Notes under the pieces: generated by a model
Seen by the model: only the letters and a program-made list of their open reading frames with translations
What the model was told of the DNA's origin: nothing
Databases searched by the model: none
Assembly (NCBI GenBank): GCA_963693365.1
Contig: CAVNZM010000013.1
Span: 1,674,001 to 1,738,000 of the forward strand
From: Amoebidium appalachense
Lineage: Eukaryota; Ichthyosporea
Direction: 5' to 3'
DNA length: 64,000 bases
Position numbers and translations under genes: made by a program
Shown: positions 11,833-35,297 of the stretch, in pieces
Layout of the letters: each line of letters begins with the position of its first letter
How positions within the stretch are numbered: position 1 is the first letter of the stretch

Positions 11833-13173
11833 CGCCACACAAATCACAACCCCCCCCCCCCCCCCCCCCCCCTATCCCTGCTGCCGCCGCCGCCTCCAAC
11901 CACACACGCGCACGTACGCCCCGAGACTCCGAGGTTCATGGTTTTTTGTTCTCGAATGCACAATCAAAGTTTGCACTTCTTCCTTTCCCAACAACACCAC
12001 CAGTAATGTGTGACCGCTTCCCATTCTGGCACGTTATTGTGCTCAGCCTGTTTTTGCACACAGAAGTAGCTTCTCTACCATTCCGCCAAAGACTAATACG
12101 TCACGCACCGCTCTCTTCTGCTCGTACTCGTCAATATAATAATACGTCATGACTGCTTCTCACCACCTACACCATTTTTTATTCCCTCGGATTGACAACT
12201 CCCAATATGCTTGCCACTTGGTTTTTTAAACAATTTATTACTGAGCGCGAGCCCCCCTCCCCCCTTCCCCGTCTCCACGGCTGCTCTTTTTTTTCCCCAA
12301 AGCTATTTTATCTTTTTTATTTTTTTATTTTTTTTGCGTGTGTGCGTTGGGGGGGGGGGGGGGGGGGGGGGTTGCCTCTTGAGTATTATTAGTGGCGGGG
12401 ATCTTATTGACGGATGGTACATGTGGCTGTCCTTTTCGCTGCAGCTGTTCTTTTCTCTATTTCGGGAAAGTTACTTTTTTTTAGGGTTTGCCATATTCGG
12501 GTAATTCATAGCACTGTGGACAGATATCTAGATGTGTGCGAGCGAAAATTGTACCATTCCTTTCCTGTTCCGGAATCTATTTTTTTTGAGTGGGTATTTC
12601 CCTTTCTAAAAGGAGCAGGGTGTACGCTGTCACATAAATAAACCATAGTGGCACTCGAAAACCCTCTGAGTGTATGCCTTAACTTAGTAATAACACAATG
12701 CAATATTTCACAGTGTACCAAGTATGCAAGGCCGCTTCTGAAACAACTGGGAGCTGGTTGCCTACCGATGATCAGCTGCATAGTAAACCGACAAGTGTGT
12801 GCACATGTGTACTCAATAAATTTTGCTGCACTACAAGCATGTTTCTCTCTGTTCTGTAGTTTCAGTGACCGTAAAAAAAAAAAAAGCCACTCCTCTCTTG
12901 TCGTCTGTGTTGAAAGGACAAAAAGGATGCCGGCCGTGCTCAACTTTTTTACTTTTTGATATGTATACCTGCATGTGTGCGAGTGTGCGCCCGTCAGCTT
13001 GTGTGTGTGTGTGATGTCTATACATATGTGCGTTCATGCGCGTGTGGTCGGGCGTTAACTCGTTAACTTTTAAATATGCAGTTTTGCGGGTGCATGTGTG
13101 TGTGTCTTCTATCCATCGTGTGTGTGAGTACCAGCCTGGATCACCTACATGCATATTATGTTTGTCCTCTGCA

Positions 13174-13227
<54 letters not shown>

Positions 13228-13362
13228 CCTCCTCCTCATCCTCCACCTCCTAACTCCTACACTCCTCCTCCGGACATGTACAGTCCTAATGAAACCGCTC
13301 GGACTAACAAGACCTTCCAATAAACGCTTAAACTCCACCGACACCAGGGTATAGACATGATG
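11833..13362. other. Intergenic DNA without a recognised gene
   Basis: It contains poly(C) at about 11850-11872, poly(G) at about 12350-12371 and a 50-base C run at about 13177-13226. The rest is unique, moderately AT-rich sequence. I found no domain or splice pattern. Confidence 0.6.
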
Positions 13363-13436
13363 GGCCGCGTGGCCAAATTGGATAAGGCACCTGACTACGG
13401 ATCAGGAGATTGCAGGTTCGAGTCCTGCCGCGGTCG
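13363..13436 (+). tRNA. tRNA-Arg (anticodon ACG)
   Basis: A full cloverleaf can be drawn. The 7-bp acceptor stem GGCCGCG pairs with CGCGGTC (one G-U pair). The D stem is GCC/GGC. The anticodon stem CCTGA/TCAGG holds the loop CTACGGA, giving anticodon ACG (read as ICG, decoding CGU/CGC/CGA). The T stem GCAGG/CCTGC holds TTCGAGT, and the discriminator base is G. The B box GGTTCGAGTCC is a perfect Pol III match. No intron, and CCA is not encoded, as expected for a eukaryotic nuclear tRNA. Confidence 0.97.
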
Positions 13437-13963
13437 ACTTTTTGTCCTTTTGTCCTCCACGCCACTGAACAACGCAATAAACGTGGCTTGGCCTGCCACA
13501 GTACGTGCGTGTGTGTGGAAGGAGGGGGGAGGGGGAAGGGAGGGAGGAGGAAGGAGGGGAGAGTGGGGAGAGAGGAAGGGGGTGGCCCGGGGTGGGGCGC
13601 AAGTTTGCCCTTGAAGGGTCGGATCAACTTGAGTATGATCATGATGGAGAAGGGGAGGGGTCTCGGATCTAGATGGGGACAAAATCATTGTCAAAATGCC
13701 TGGTATATCAAAATTCCAACGGCATGTCATTGAGGTGTGTTGAATATGTGCGCAAAGAAAATATGTGCAGTCGTTTCCTTGACTTGCATGTACATGTGTG
13801 TACGCACTTGAAAACGTGTGCATGTTTGTGTGTGTGCGCGCGCCCTCGCGCGAGTTTTTTGGGGAGGAGGGGAGCCTCGGTAGGGGGTGGGGGGGTTAGT
13901 GATCGAAGTTGGTAACATGAATGCGAAGCAATTGTCGGGGTTTTCAGAAGCCTTCGACGAAAA

Positions 13964-14006
<43 letters not shown>

Positions 14007-14521
14007 TGTGTTTCATATGGTTGTGTGCTGGAACAAACATGGAGTTGGTGGCTGCGTTCATGCAGGTATTGATGTTCTGTATGTGTGTGTGTGTGTGTGT
14101 GTTCTGTATGTGTGTGTGTTTGGATGCACGTGTGTTTAGTTGGGTTGTGTTGGGGGGTGGGGGGGTGGGGTTGGGGTTTGGTGGCCCGGGGGGATGGGGG
14201 GGGGGGGGGATGACAGGCCCGAAAAGCAAACATTTGCACAAATGGCTTTATTTCATACCCCGTGCTAAATCGCGCAAAAACACAACAAGGGCTCAGCCTA
14301 TTGCAGTGTGCTGTTTGTGCGTGTCTCCCTCGGTCCGGGAACACACCCCCACACATTTCACTATCCTTTACACTGCCCTCTTTCCTAGCTCCTTACCAAA
14401 AAACACCCAAAATTACACAAATGGCGCATATTGGTGGTATTGGCGGCATGAACTTGAAGACGATTGGACGAGCCCAAGCATTTTAGCCATATATGGTTAT
14501 TGGTGAAAAATATTGATTGGT
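13437..14521. other. Spacer between tRNA-Arg and the SDHC gene
   Basis: Purine-rich DNA at about 13515-13600, poly(G) at about 13964-14002, a TG tract at about 14080-14101 and a G-rich block at about 14150-14210. The part just before 14522 probably holds the 3' UTR of the minus-strand gene. No gene seen. Confidence 0.6.
13439..13443 (+). terminator. Pol III terminator of tRNA-Arg
   Basis: A TTTTT run starts three bases after the tRNA 3' end; T4 or longer ends Pol III transcription. Confidence 0.85.
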
Positions 14522-15323
14522 TTAGAGCTGGGTGAGTGCGAGGGCGGAGACCACGGACACGCCCATCATGACGTAGCCGGTCTTGTAGAGGCCGGGAAGG
14601 GTCATGAAGATCACGCGGTCCTGGAACTGTGTGTGTGTGTGTGTGTGTGTGTGACGGGAGAGGGGAAGGGGGGAGGGGGTGTTGTTGTTGTTGTCAGTAA
14701 CTGTCAAAAAAAACCGTTGGACAAATTAACGGATAAAGTAACACAAGCCTCTTCAGCTTGACACTTGAACCCAAGGCAAGATAGCTCGCCCACCCGAAAG
14801 AAACGACGTAGAGGTAGGGGCGAGGGGCGAGGGGGGGGGGGGGGGGGGGGGGGGGGGTCCCACTGACGGGACCCGGCCACGGCAAAAAAAAAAGCCAGCA
14901 GAAAGATATACCCCAATAAGAAAATCACATACCTGACCCATTTACCCATCATGCACCCCCCCCCCCCCCCCCCCTCACCCCCTTCTCTTCTGCGGGAAAA
15001 GGAAAATCCACACACATCTTTATGTATACACACAAGCCCCCCCCCCCCCCCCCCCCCCCCCGGGGAACCCACACACAAATCTACAAATTCATAAATACCA
15101 AACCTCTAGACAACCCACCCACCCACATCCATCCGCATCTATCACTCATGGAGAGGCGAATGGCATTAATGACATCTAACGTGAGGTCGGTCAAGGAGAG
15201 AGCAGAATAAAAGAGGAAAAAAACCTCCACAACACACACAAACAGACACACAGTCACACGACCCCCCCCCCCCCCCCCCCCCTGGGCGCCCTGCCACAAA
15301 CACACAAATCCACGTAACACACA

Positions 15324-15372
<49 letters not shown>

Positions 15373-16166
15373 ACCACACACACACACACACACTACTCAC
15401 CAAGTGGCGAATGCCGTTGGCCGTGTGGTAGGTGAAGGGAAGAGCAAAAAAGAACTTTCCAGCGGTGGTGATCTCGGGGCTAAGGTTCGTCTCCTGGATA
15501 GAGGCACACACATCCTCCCACTTGGTGCCAGTGGCAACAACACCAATCGTCACACCGGAAATCACTGGAAAATGGGGACGAAAGGTGTAAGCAAAATAAT
15601 ACAAAACGATGAAAACGGGGACAAAAGGGGTAAGCAAACCAATAAAACGTTGGAAATGAGGGGGAAAAAGGTAATCAAACCAATCAAACGTTGAAGATGC
15701 GAACAAAGGCAAACAGGCAAAAGTTCAAAATAGGGACACAAAAGAAGTAGACGTTGAAAATGGGACACGTCTATCAGTCACCCACAATCACCAAAAGACA
15801 TCCTGGGAGGCGAAAAAAGAGAGGGGGGGGGGGAGGGGGGGGGGGGGGGGGGGGGGGGGGAGGGGGGGGGGGATCTATTATAGAGTACGAAGCACACATC
15901 CATAACGGACAACACAAAGCAGAGTGCAAATAACACAGACAGGAGTATGCATAGTAAGCAGCGCCCGTCCTCAGGCGGAGAGAGCGGGAGGGGAGGAGGA
16001 GGGGGAGAGGGGGCAGGGATTATGCATAGTTGATTTGTCATAAAATGTTTGGAGGCCGAACACCACTATTGAGTAGAGACACACTTAAAACAGTCACCAT
16101 CCCACACAAGTCACAAAGGTAAGGAAAGAATATACGGACTACGGACCAACCGTTGTATGCCAATCA

Positions 16167-16199
<33 letters not shown>

Positions 16200-16408
16200 G
16201 CCCCCGTTAATAAAAACGAATGTAATACGTGCACGATTGTAGCGTGTATTTGCTTTCTTATGCATGCAATGGCATGCACGCACAACATATAGCCATGCTC
16301 AGGGAGTCTTCCCAGCCCCCCCCCTCCCCCCTCCCCATCCCCTCGCAGAATTAGCCAATGCCAGAAAGTAGTAAGGAGAGGGAAACAGATGATAGATTAG
16401 CGTCAAAG

Positions 16409-16457
<49 letters not shown>

Positions 16458-18633
16458 ACCCATTCACCCAAAAAAAAAAACCCCCACTTCCCAGCTACAA
16501 TATCACATCTCCAATGGGCACTTCGTACAATGACGGTTATGCAAGAGTCATAATAGGCACACATTCAGACAGGGCTAAGAAGTCTATGTGACACTATGTC
16601 CAATTGAAAACTCCATCTCCTCCCCAATCCCCACCACACGCACACAGCACGGATAGAGATCCCTTTAAATGAAGTGACCTTAGAAAGGGAAGGGGATTGA
16701 GCCAATCTTACAATATCCGTGTGCATGTGCATGTGCATGTGCATTCAAGATGACAACGCGAAAGATCCCAAGGAATGTGCATCAGCATTTAAAAGGGCCT
16801 ATGTGAGCAATATGAGTGAAGTCACTCGTGTGTGTGTGCAGAGTGCATGTGCATGTGTGTGTGAAAGAGAGAGTAGTTGTGTTCATGTGTGCACCGGACT
16901 CACGGCATCACTTAACCCAGATACACTCACGTGTCACCAGCCAAAAAGGTTGTCGTTGGTGGAAGAGAAGGGGGGGGGGGGGGGGGGGGGGGGAGGGGGG
17001 GGGGGAGGTAAAGAATGTGTTGCAACTTCCGCTGTACACAATCACGACGCAAAAGACAACAAAACAGACTTTGGACAGTACACCGGGGGGGAGGATGGGG
17101 GGGGAGGGGGATGCATACGAAGGCCGAAACCGACGCCACTGATGCGGTGGCAAATGGAGAGCAGAGAGCTGATCTGGGGGGCATAGATGGACAGGTGGGG
17201 GGACATGGGCCGGTTGAGCCGGGCCTGCTTGGCAAAGAAGTTCTCCTTGGCTGCAGCCGTGCTCTGCCACTGCCTGTGTGTGTACGTGTACGTGTGAATG
17301 CACACATGTGTGTGTTTGTGTTTGTGCTTTCATGTTCGTGCGCGCGTGTGTTTGTTTGCTTGTTCTTTTTTCTTGTGTGCGTGTGTGTGTGCGTGTGTGT
17401 TTGTGTGCTTGCTCCTGGTGATGGCGGGTTTAGCATGTGTGGTGGTGGTGGTGGTGTGTTTGGTGGCGGAGGGGGGTATGTATGTGTGCGAGCAAAGGGG
17501 AGGGTGGTCAGCAATGGGTAAACACCTTGCGTGTGTGTGGCCTAAGCCTTGATGGGGAGGGGGGGGGGGGGGGGGGGGGGCTGCATAAGAGTGGCAAACA
17601 CATGGAAGCAAGAATGTAACAACCACTAAACAAACAAGACAAAACGGAATCAGTACAGACGACAACGGAGGGGGGTGATTTGGGTGTGGGGTATTTCTTT
17701 TTTTGGGATTGGGCTGCACTTGAAGAAATTAACTATTTAGCCCCTCTGTATTTGAAAGAGCGGACGTGCCAATAGAAAGACAAGTAGTGTTATCGTAAAT
17801 ACTTTCCTCTTGATATATCTAAATGTGTTCATGCCACGGTGTTGAATAAGGTTTCACATTTTGCTCCGACCTTGGTTTGAGAATAAATCACAAGACCAGT
17901 AAGCGAAAGCAAGCACACAGCATGCACCAGAAACAAAGCCATCCTCTGGGGCGCAAGTGATCCACAGTTCGGACATCAGTGGAGTGGAACGAAGATTTCG
18001 AATGTGTTAAAGAGGGTCGAGGGCCGGGGGGGGCGGGGCAGAGAGAGGGGGAGAGAGAGAGGGAGGGAGAAGGGGCGGATGGGGGGAAGCGAGAGAAAGG
18101 GATGAGTGCGGGGCCTTCAGTCATGAACGTGAAAGGAAGGAAAAATGCCTGGAATGCGCGTATGTGATTAGGGCGAGAACGGGATGATGCCGTAGTAGAG
18201 TGTGTGTTCAGAGCCTCCATGGAAAAATAAGTGGCCAGAAAGCGTGCTGGACGACGGGGGGCTGACACAAGAGGAAAGGCGAAGATGATAAACACCCACA
18301 CAAACGACATGCACAAGTGCAAATAACAGAGACATCAAAGGGAGAGACATAGGCCGAAGAATGACCGAAAGGAACGACAGGGGATATCACATTCAGCCAC
18401 ATTAGTGACATATGAGTTGTGTGTTACAGAAGCTACATAGAAGGGAGAGAGAAAAGGGGGTTAGAGAGACAGGGCTTCCGGAAGAAAAAAAAAACGCAGG
18501 GAAAAGAATAAAACGGGGGGGAAAAGGAAGTGTAAGAAACGTACTTGGGAACGACGGCCCTGCAGGAGAGGCGGGCACCTGCACCGAGGTTCAGGGCACC
18601 AACCCTGTCCAACCCCAGAACATGAGACGACAT
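14522..18633 (-). CDS. SDHC: Succinate dehydrogenase cytochrome b subunit (complex II, SDHC)
   Basis: Four exons, in transcription order 18633-18545, 17273-17119, 15564-15401 and 14626-14522, join in phase to 170 residues, the normal size of this subunit. Exon 1 is a presequence-like segment rich in Arg, Ser and Ala with almost no acid, fitting import into mitochondria. Exon 2 carries the family signature RPMSPHLSIYAPQ and SICHRISG, the quinone-site region. Exon 3 carries FTYHTANGIRHL, whose first His aligns with the haem b ligand. Exon 4 gives the last membrane helix. The protein anchors complex II in the inner membrane and helps bind ubiquinone and haem. Phases are 2, 1 and 0, donors GTACGT, GTATGC and GTGAGT. 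Two acceptors follow CA-rich tracts. Intron 2 holds one SINE-like copy (15873-15990). The exon 1 start is the least certain boundary. Confidence 0.92.
15873..15990 (-). repeat. SINE-like dispersed repeat, copy 1 (SDHC intron 2)
   Basis: A copy of the short dispersed family described at 28077-28380, recognised by TATTATAGAGTACGAAG and the GTATGCATAGTAAGCAG core. It abuts a G/A-interrupted poly(G) run on its left (15824-15872), which is the 3' C-rich tail in sense orientation. Confidence 0.65.
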
Positions 18634-20201
18634 TCAGCATCATGAGCGAAACATGAAAGATTCATGTCAGGTCGGCTACAACCAGCTACCAACCTAAGTG
18701 CTTTAGCTCAAGAGTTCTTCGGTCTCCATTATTGCTAGTGGGTCACAACAAAAGGCCTCCCTACGTCTTACTCAGCGACCAAACCCCGTTCACGTGCACG
18801 CCAGGACAGAATAAATGACCCACAATCCTGAAAATAGCCCCTTGCCCCCTCGCTCCCAGCCCCCAGCCCCCAAGGCATTCTTCAGTTGCCCCACATCCCT
18901 GCCGTCACAACACCACCTTTGTACTACCGTGATAACAGAGAAAGTAGCACACGGATAGATGTTAAACGTCGTTTCCTCTTCCATACTCTAGTTTTCTTCC
19001 GTTAACACCTTGCGTCTCAATAACTGCCCAGATTGCTCGACCTCAATGTGCTCTATGATGGTTTACGTGATAAAAAATGGCGTGTAATAATAGAGCTGTC
19101 AGCTCTATAGTATATCCAATGAAAAAATGAATGCAGAGGGAGCTCATCGGAGTGTAATCGGCTGCTTTAGCCTTCACCTAGGCGTTTGTCCTTCTCTCGT
19201 GGACCATCACTGCTCTAGAATCTGCTGCATCAACTCCTTCATCCTCCGAAAAAAAAAACGCCTAAACCGCTATCATGTTCCGAGGTTTCTCTTGTGTAAC
19301 TTGCCTGCTTGCGAGTCTCCCAGAGGCGAACATTCTCGTATATAATGGTGGAGGGATGAGCCCAAAAAACGAAGAAAGGAGAACGAAACGTAGGCCGCAG
19401 GGAGGACTGAGGCAACTGGAACGGACCGCGCCGCATTTGGACCGCATGTAAAAGCGACACTAGAGGGTATAAACCAATAGGAATCGCGTTTTAAGTTTTC
19501 AAAACTCCTTTCCGGGTGGTTTTTGAACCGGGCGCGTTTCGATTGGGCGACGATTCGTCAATTCGGAATTTGAAGTCTGTAAATAGTCTAACATGTTGAT
19601 GACGTAGACAGGAACGGCTTTTCCGTATGTTGTTTGTAGAATAACACTATAAATATTTCGTGTAAAGGTGTATAGGTAGACTAACGGTAAAAAGCCACAA
19701 CATGAAACGGTGAGAGCTTCCGGGAGGTGTCACTGAGCAGTCTGTTTGTTTCATGTTCATTGTTAGCCGAGGGATCACATGTTCTCGGAGCGCCTGAGTT
19801 GCCACATCTCCACGTGTAGAAGAGCATGAGGGAACGCATAATTATGTGTGTGACACTGTATGTGCGGTCGGCTGGCTGGGAGGAGAGGGAGGGGGGAGGG
19901 GAGGGGGGGGGGGAGGAGAGAGAAAGATAGAGGGGGGGGGGGGGGGGGGGGGGGATGCACGTGGAAGATTCAGCCTGCCTATGTAGTCAACTACGGACGG
20001 ATCGGCGAGCACTGGGAAACCAGCTGAGCAACATAAAAAGCACCTACGATCTGCTTTCCGACCTGTGTAGACCGTTGTTTGCCTGTGCATGCCGTAAATG
20101 AGTGAGCGTGCAGATCCTCCCCCCCCCCCCCCCCTCTTCCCCCCCCCCCCGATTCTCCTCCTCCTCCCCCCCCCCCCCCTCCCTCCGCCTCCCCATCCCC
20201 C

Positions 20202-20247
<46 letters not shown>

Positions 20248-20482
20248 ACACACACATGGGCACAGCTTGCAAGCCGTCGTAATCGTTAAACCTGAACAAG
20301 CTCTTAAGTTTCTTTTTTTTCCCCTCTTTCCTCCTCAGACACATACACACACAAAAAAAACGGGGGGGAAAGGCTATGAGCGCGAGAGAGGTTGAGGGCC
20401 CGGGGGGGGGGGGGGGGGGGCTGGATGAGGGGAGGAGTGGGAAGGGGAGGGGGGAGGGGGAGGAGGGAGGAGGGCTTCTTGA

Positions 20483-20929
20483 GGACAACCATCTCCGATA
20501 GCATTTGGCGATGTGACTGTGACATTACATTGCGGCCCCACGTCAAGACACAGTAAGGTTGAAAATGAAAAATTGGAACGAGAGCGAATGATGGCGTAAC
20601 CAGTAGAAGAGAAAGCTGAAGCGAATGGCAAAATATCTGTGTATGTGCGCCTGTGCTGGGGTTGGTTGGGGGGGGGGGAGGAGGGGTGGGAGGGCGGGGA
20701 AGGGAGGGGTAGGAGGTTTACGGACTGGGTAGAGGCTTCAAGTATGTATTGGCCCAATGGCTCGTTTTACTGTATGGCTTCTTGTGGGCCTGGTGCCCAC
20801 CTATTGGCCACAGTGCAGAATAAGAAACTGAATAAAATAAAAAGAACGGAGAAAAACTATATGGCTATGTCTGTGTGTGTGTGGGGGGGGGGGGGGGGGG
20901 GGGGGGGGGAGGGCAGAGGTAATTTTTTT
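20483..20929. repeat. Tandem duplication, left unit
   Basis: About 447 bp starting GGACAACCATCTCCGATAGC and ending GGGCAGAGGTAATTTTTTT, repeated at 20991-21430 with few substitutions. The G runs inside differ in length between copies. Confidence 0.9.
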
Positions 20930-20958
20930 AAGAAAACCACACGGCCATCTAGAGAGTA

Positions 20959-20991
20959 CACGGCCATCTAGAGACTCTCTAGATGGCCGTG
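20959..20991. repeat. Perfect palindrome between the tandem units
   Basis: Two 16-base arms around a single central C at 20975. A further direct copy of one arm (ACGGCCATCTAGAGA) sits just left at about 20941-20955. It lies exactly at the junction of the two tandem units. Confidence 0.9.
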
Positions 20992-21430
20992 GACAACCAT
21001 CTCCGATAGCATTTGGCGATGTGACTGTCACATTACATTGCGGCCCCTCGTCAACACACAGTAAGGTTGAAAAATGAGAAAATGGAACGAGAGTGAATGG
21101 TGGCGTAACCAGTAGAAGAGAAAGCTGAAGCGAATGGCAAAATATCTGTGTATGTGCGCCTGTGCTGGGGTTGGTTGGGGGGGGAGGAGGGGTGGGAGGG
21201 CGGGGAAGGGAGGGGTAGGAGGTTTGCGGACTGGGTAGAGGCTTCAAGTATGTATTGGCCCAATGGCTCGTTTTACTGTATGGCTTCTTGTGGGCCTGGT
21301 GCCCACCTATTGGCCACAGTGCAGAATAAGAAACTGAATAAAATAAAAAAAAACGGAGAAAAACTATATGGCTATGTCTGTGTGTGTGTGGGGGGGGGGG
21401 GGGAGGGGGGAGGGCAGAGGTAATTTTTTT
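20991..21430. repeat. Tandem duplication, right unit
   Basis: Near-identical to 20483-20929. No coding sequence recognised in either unit. Confidence 0.9.
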
Positions 21431-21889
21431 GAGTCCCGACAGCCGGGGCGGGGGGGGGAGAGGGCGCTGAGTTGCCATTGGGGGGTTGTGGAAGGGGGGG
21501 AGGGGTTCGAAGTAAAATAAGTTTCTCGAAAATCCCATCCTCCCCCCCCCCCCCCCCTCCCTCCCCCATTATATAATCGCCTTCTTACAACAGTGCTACG
21601 TTATGGTGATCCCTCTGTAATCCCTCCCAGGAGCTTTGAAAAAGGCTGTGTGTATGTTTCTCTTATCGGTATGCCCGTGCAAGGTGTGAGTTTGTGTTGT
21701 GTCTTTTGTCCCTTTCGCTCTCGTGTGTGGGTGTGGGTGTGGCTGTTGTGTGTGTGTGTGTGTGCGTGTGTGTGTGTGTGTGCGTGTGTGTGCGTGCGTG
21801 TGTGTGTGCGTGTGCTTGTGCTTGTGCTTGTGCGTGTGTGTGTGTGTTTGTGTGTTGGGGGCAAAAGCCTGGGAGGAAGGGGGCAGGAA

Positions 21890-21930
<41 letters not shown>

Positions 21931-22206
21931 GGAGAGGCTTCTACGTATATTCAGGAGTACGGCACTGCAGGGTCAAACACCAAAGATCACGTAGTGTAAA
22001 TATACATCATCTAACTATAGCACTAGGCCCGATCAGCACACACGTATCCATTTTTAGTAGGTTTGAACTGAAAACTAAGCGCACAAGGTTTGCATATGCA
22101 AAAACACATCTTTCCGGGGGGGGGGGGGGGGGGGGGGGGGGGGAATTCGAGGATACACGAGTCCGCGCACCATATGCATAGCCACTGTACCGGAAATCAC
22201 ACACTG

Positions 22207-22244
<38 letters not shown>

Positions 22245-22641
22245 CCGCCGCCCGCCCGCCCCCTTCCATACAGGCTTTTGCCCCCGACACACACACACAC
22301 ACACACTCAGACAGACGGAGACACACACACCAGACACACACACACGATGACATGCTGTACACACACACATGCGGAGCCACCGCGGTGGAACACACAGGTA
22401 CGCCGGGATACCCCTAGACGATCGATTTGTGGTTGTGCCATCAATTGAGAGTAATGTGTCTTTTCATAGTTGAAATTTCGAAATTGCATGTGATTGAGCA
22501 TAAGTAAGGACCCCAGCCCATGAATCTTTAGCCCTCAACCCTGCCACCAAGGCCCAGGCCCACAGGGCCATTGTGCTTAACGAATAAGAAAAAAATAAAA
22601 TCGAAAACAGTACTATGAGCCAAATGTGTGCTAGGGAGCCG

Positions 22642-22683
<42 letters not shown>

Positions 22684-22768
22684 AACATGTTTGGAGAGAA
22701 GTGCAATCGTTAACCCTGGGAAATAAGATTAGTGGCGAGCCACTCGTGGATGATGAGAGGAAGAGGGG

Positions 22769-22826
<58 letters not shown>

Positions 22827-23283
22827 CGCACGGCTAGTATATTGCCAAACCTTGACTTCAGTGTACTCACAATGATTAATATTGATCTACGTATACGAAT
22901 CGATACTGGAATTTCATTACTGTATATTGAAAAACACCTTCACGTGAGTTATGTCGGAGCATTCGATGTGAGTAATTTCTCGGGGACAACATTTAACATA
23001 CAGTATCCTTGTTGTCTATACATGAGCTATGGGTATAGTCTTGTTATCTTACCCGTCCTATCATATTCTCTGTCTCTCTATCCCTATCTCCCCTCCCCCC
23101 CTCCCCCCCCTCTCTCTCTCTCTCTCCCCTGCCCCTCCCTCCCCCCCCCTCTCCCCTTCTCTCCACCCCCCCCCCCCCTCCCCTTTGAACCCTCCCCCCC
23201 CCCCCCCCCCCCCCGGAAAAAAATCCCTCCCTTTCTCTCATGATGCTTTCATTTTTAAAACATGATTTTGGCATCGTGCTCTT

Positions 23284-23314
<31 letters not shown>

Positions 23315-23326
23315 TCTCTCTTTTCT

Positions 23327-23359
<33 letters not shown>

Positions 23360-23658
23360 ACACACACACTCTCTCTCTCTCTAGAGATCTCTTTCTCTAG
23401 ATCTCATTCTCTCTTCATCTCTCTCTCTCAAAGACCAAATATAGACCCCCCTGCCAGAGTACACTACACGTAGCAAATTGCGTTTAAATCATGCGCTGGT
23501 ACGTGTGGTTTCGCTTTCGCGCCTGCTTTGTCCAGTGTGTGTGTGTACGTGTGTGGTGATGGGTAACGTTGATGTGTGTGTGTGTGTGTGTGACACAGTG
23601 ACTGTGTGTGTATGTATGTGTGTGGGTGCGGGCGCGGTGGTGGTGGTGGTGGCGGCGG

Positions 23659-23706
<48 letters not shown>

Positions 23707-24230
23707 GGGGGAGGGGGAGAAAGGGAGATATAACCGTATGCATCGATTTCAAGCCAGTGGCAAGCTCTAAAAATCCGTCTGTAGCTCCCAGAATAAACAT
23801 ACACATGTACACTTCATTTTCTTACATCCCATGGTTGCGACAGGATTGCACCGGTGCCTGCGTAAACAGATTTTTACACGTTCCGTAAAAAATATCCAGG
23901 TTTGCACACACTGTTTGATACGGCCATGATGTCATTTACAGAACGCAAAGTTTACCGAATATCAAATCCGATTCGGAAGAATCATCATCACAACATACCT
24001 ACTCCTCAAGACCCAGCCGATATCACGTAACCTGTTACGTAGTCTCACCCCCCCCCCCCCAAAAAAAAAAAAAAGAAAAAAAAAAACACCACCACCATAC
24101 ATGTACACTCCTCTTGTTCTCTCTAGCTTTTGCCAGTGCATGTAATGTGCATTTGAGGTTCTTTACACGCACACACACACACAGACACATGAATCACCTA
24201 TCGCAAAACACGATTGAAAAACTCAAAACA

Positions 24231-34127
<9,897 letters not shown>

Positions 34128-35265
34128 GGTTTGTGTCAGTCAAAGGCTGACTGGTTTGGCAAACTGTTATTGGAGCAACTCAAAAATATAGTTGCTTGTT
34201 ATGGTAGGGAGACTATATGTATAATGTATAATGCTAATTCTGGGGGAGGGGGAGTGGGAGGGAAAACTGACAAGCGCTGATCGGCCGTGACAGGCCCACT
34301 GGAGCCGCTGTGCCGGGAAAGTTCAAAGCAGTGCGACAGGCGAGCCAATCGTGTGAAAGCATTGCATGGCCACTTACTACCAAATATAGAAAGATTACGT
34401 AGTTGCCACTTATGGTCCCGTGACTTTTCTTTAAAGAAGCAGCATACCAAACCCGGGCCTGTTTCAATTTTTGTTTTCTTTTTTTTTCCATCGGGGAATT
34501 CAGGGGCAACTTTTTTTTTGTACAAACTTTGAACGGCGGCCGCGGCCGGGACGGGATGTGACAGTATACGCAACTGCCAGAGTTCTGCGTTATTTTTCGT
34601 GGAAAAATTAACTGAAGCTTGTTAGATTCATGCTTTTGGACTAAACAGCTGCCGGGCAAACGAGTCTCGAGGGCAGATTTGGAAAACGAAGCCCAAATAA
34701 GTATGACGTTAATGATTTGCCTTTCGCAGTAAGCGTTTGTGTATATGTAGTGAGCACCCACCACGGTTTTGCAAAGGAGGGTGGAATATGTCGAGGCAAG
34801 AAGAGCCAGGGCTGCCTGCCATACAGCCAGAGGATACGAGCAGGGGTGAGTTGCCCCTTTTGTCTCACTGCTGTTTCTCGTGCACAATTGTGCTGCAAGC
34901 CATGTAGGTTAGTGTTTAAAAATGGATTAAAAAATACCTGGTAGGTACCCGTTTGAAGGATTGCTCTTTCCTTCCCTCCTACTCCTCCCCCCCCTCCCCC
35001 CCACTCCCCCTCGCTCCCAATTCTTCTCTCCCTCCCTTCCTCCCTCCACCCCTCCCCCCGACTCACTCCCCCCCTCCCCCCCCCCCCCCCCCCCCTAAAC
35101 TCGCTCCTTCACTCCCTCCCTCCCTCCCTCCCTCACTCTACCTGCCCCTCCCCTCCCTCCCTAAGCGATTCTTCTTTCACTTCCTCCCTCCCGTCCATAT
35201 ACCTCCCCTTGCTCTTCCCCTCCTGTATTCCTCCCTCTCTCCCCGTCTCCCTTTCCCCCTCCTCG

Positions 35266-35297
<32 letters not shown>

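Larger units (their letters stand above)
18634..24230. other. Gene-poor, repeat-rich spacer between SDHC and the crotonase gene
   Basis: The SDHC promoter should lie just right of 18633, but no TATA box is evident. 18640-19860 is mostly unique sequence in which I see no gene. From 19860 it is poly(G)/poly(C) blocks (for example 20118-20134, 21893-21928, 22117-22143, 22210-22242, 22646-22681, 22771-22826, 23660-23705), TG or CA tracts (21748-21855, 22287-22310, 23326-23370), a CT-rich block, one tandem duplication and one palindrome listed separately. The unique islands at 22850-23080 and 23725-24040 show no gene. Confidence 0.6.

Noticed and set aside
17330-18322. Alternative first exons for SDHC in minus-strand frames
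   Set aside because: Only 18545-18633 gives a presequence-like peptide with a GTACGT donor in the phase required by exon 2.
34717-34944. Cys-rich 75-codon plus-strand frame as first exon of the F-box gene
   Set aside because: A donor-like GTAGGT follows nearby, but no start context, homology or matching phase could be shown.
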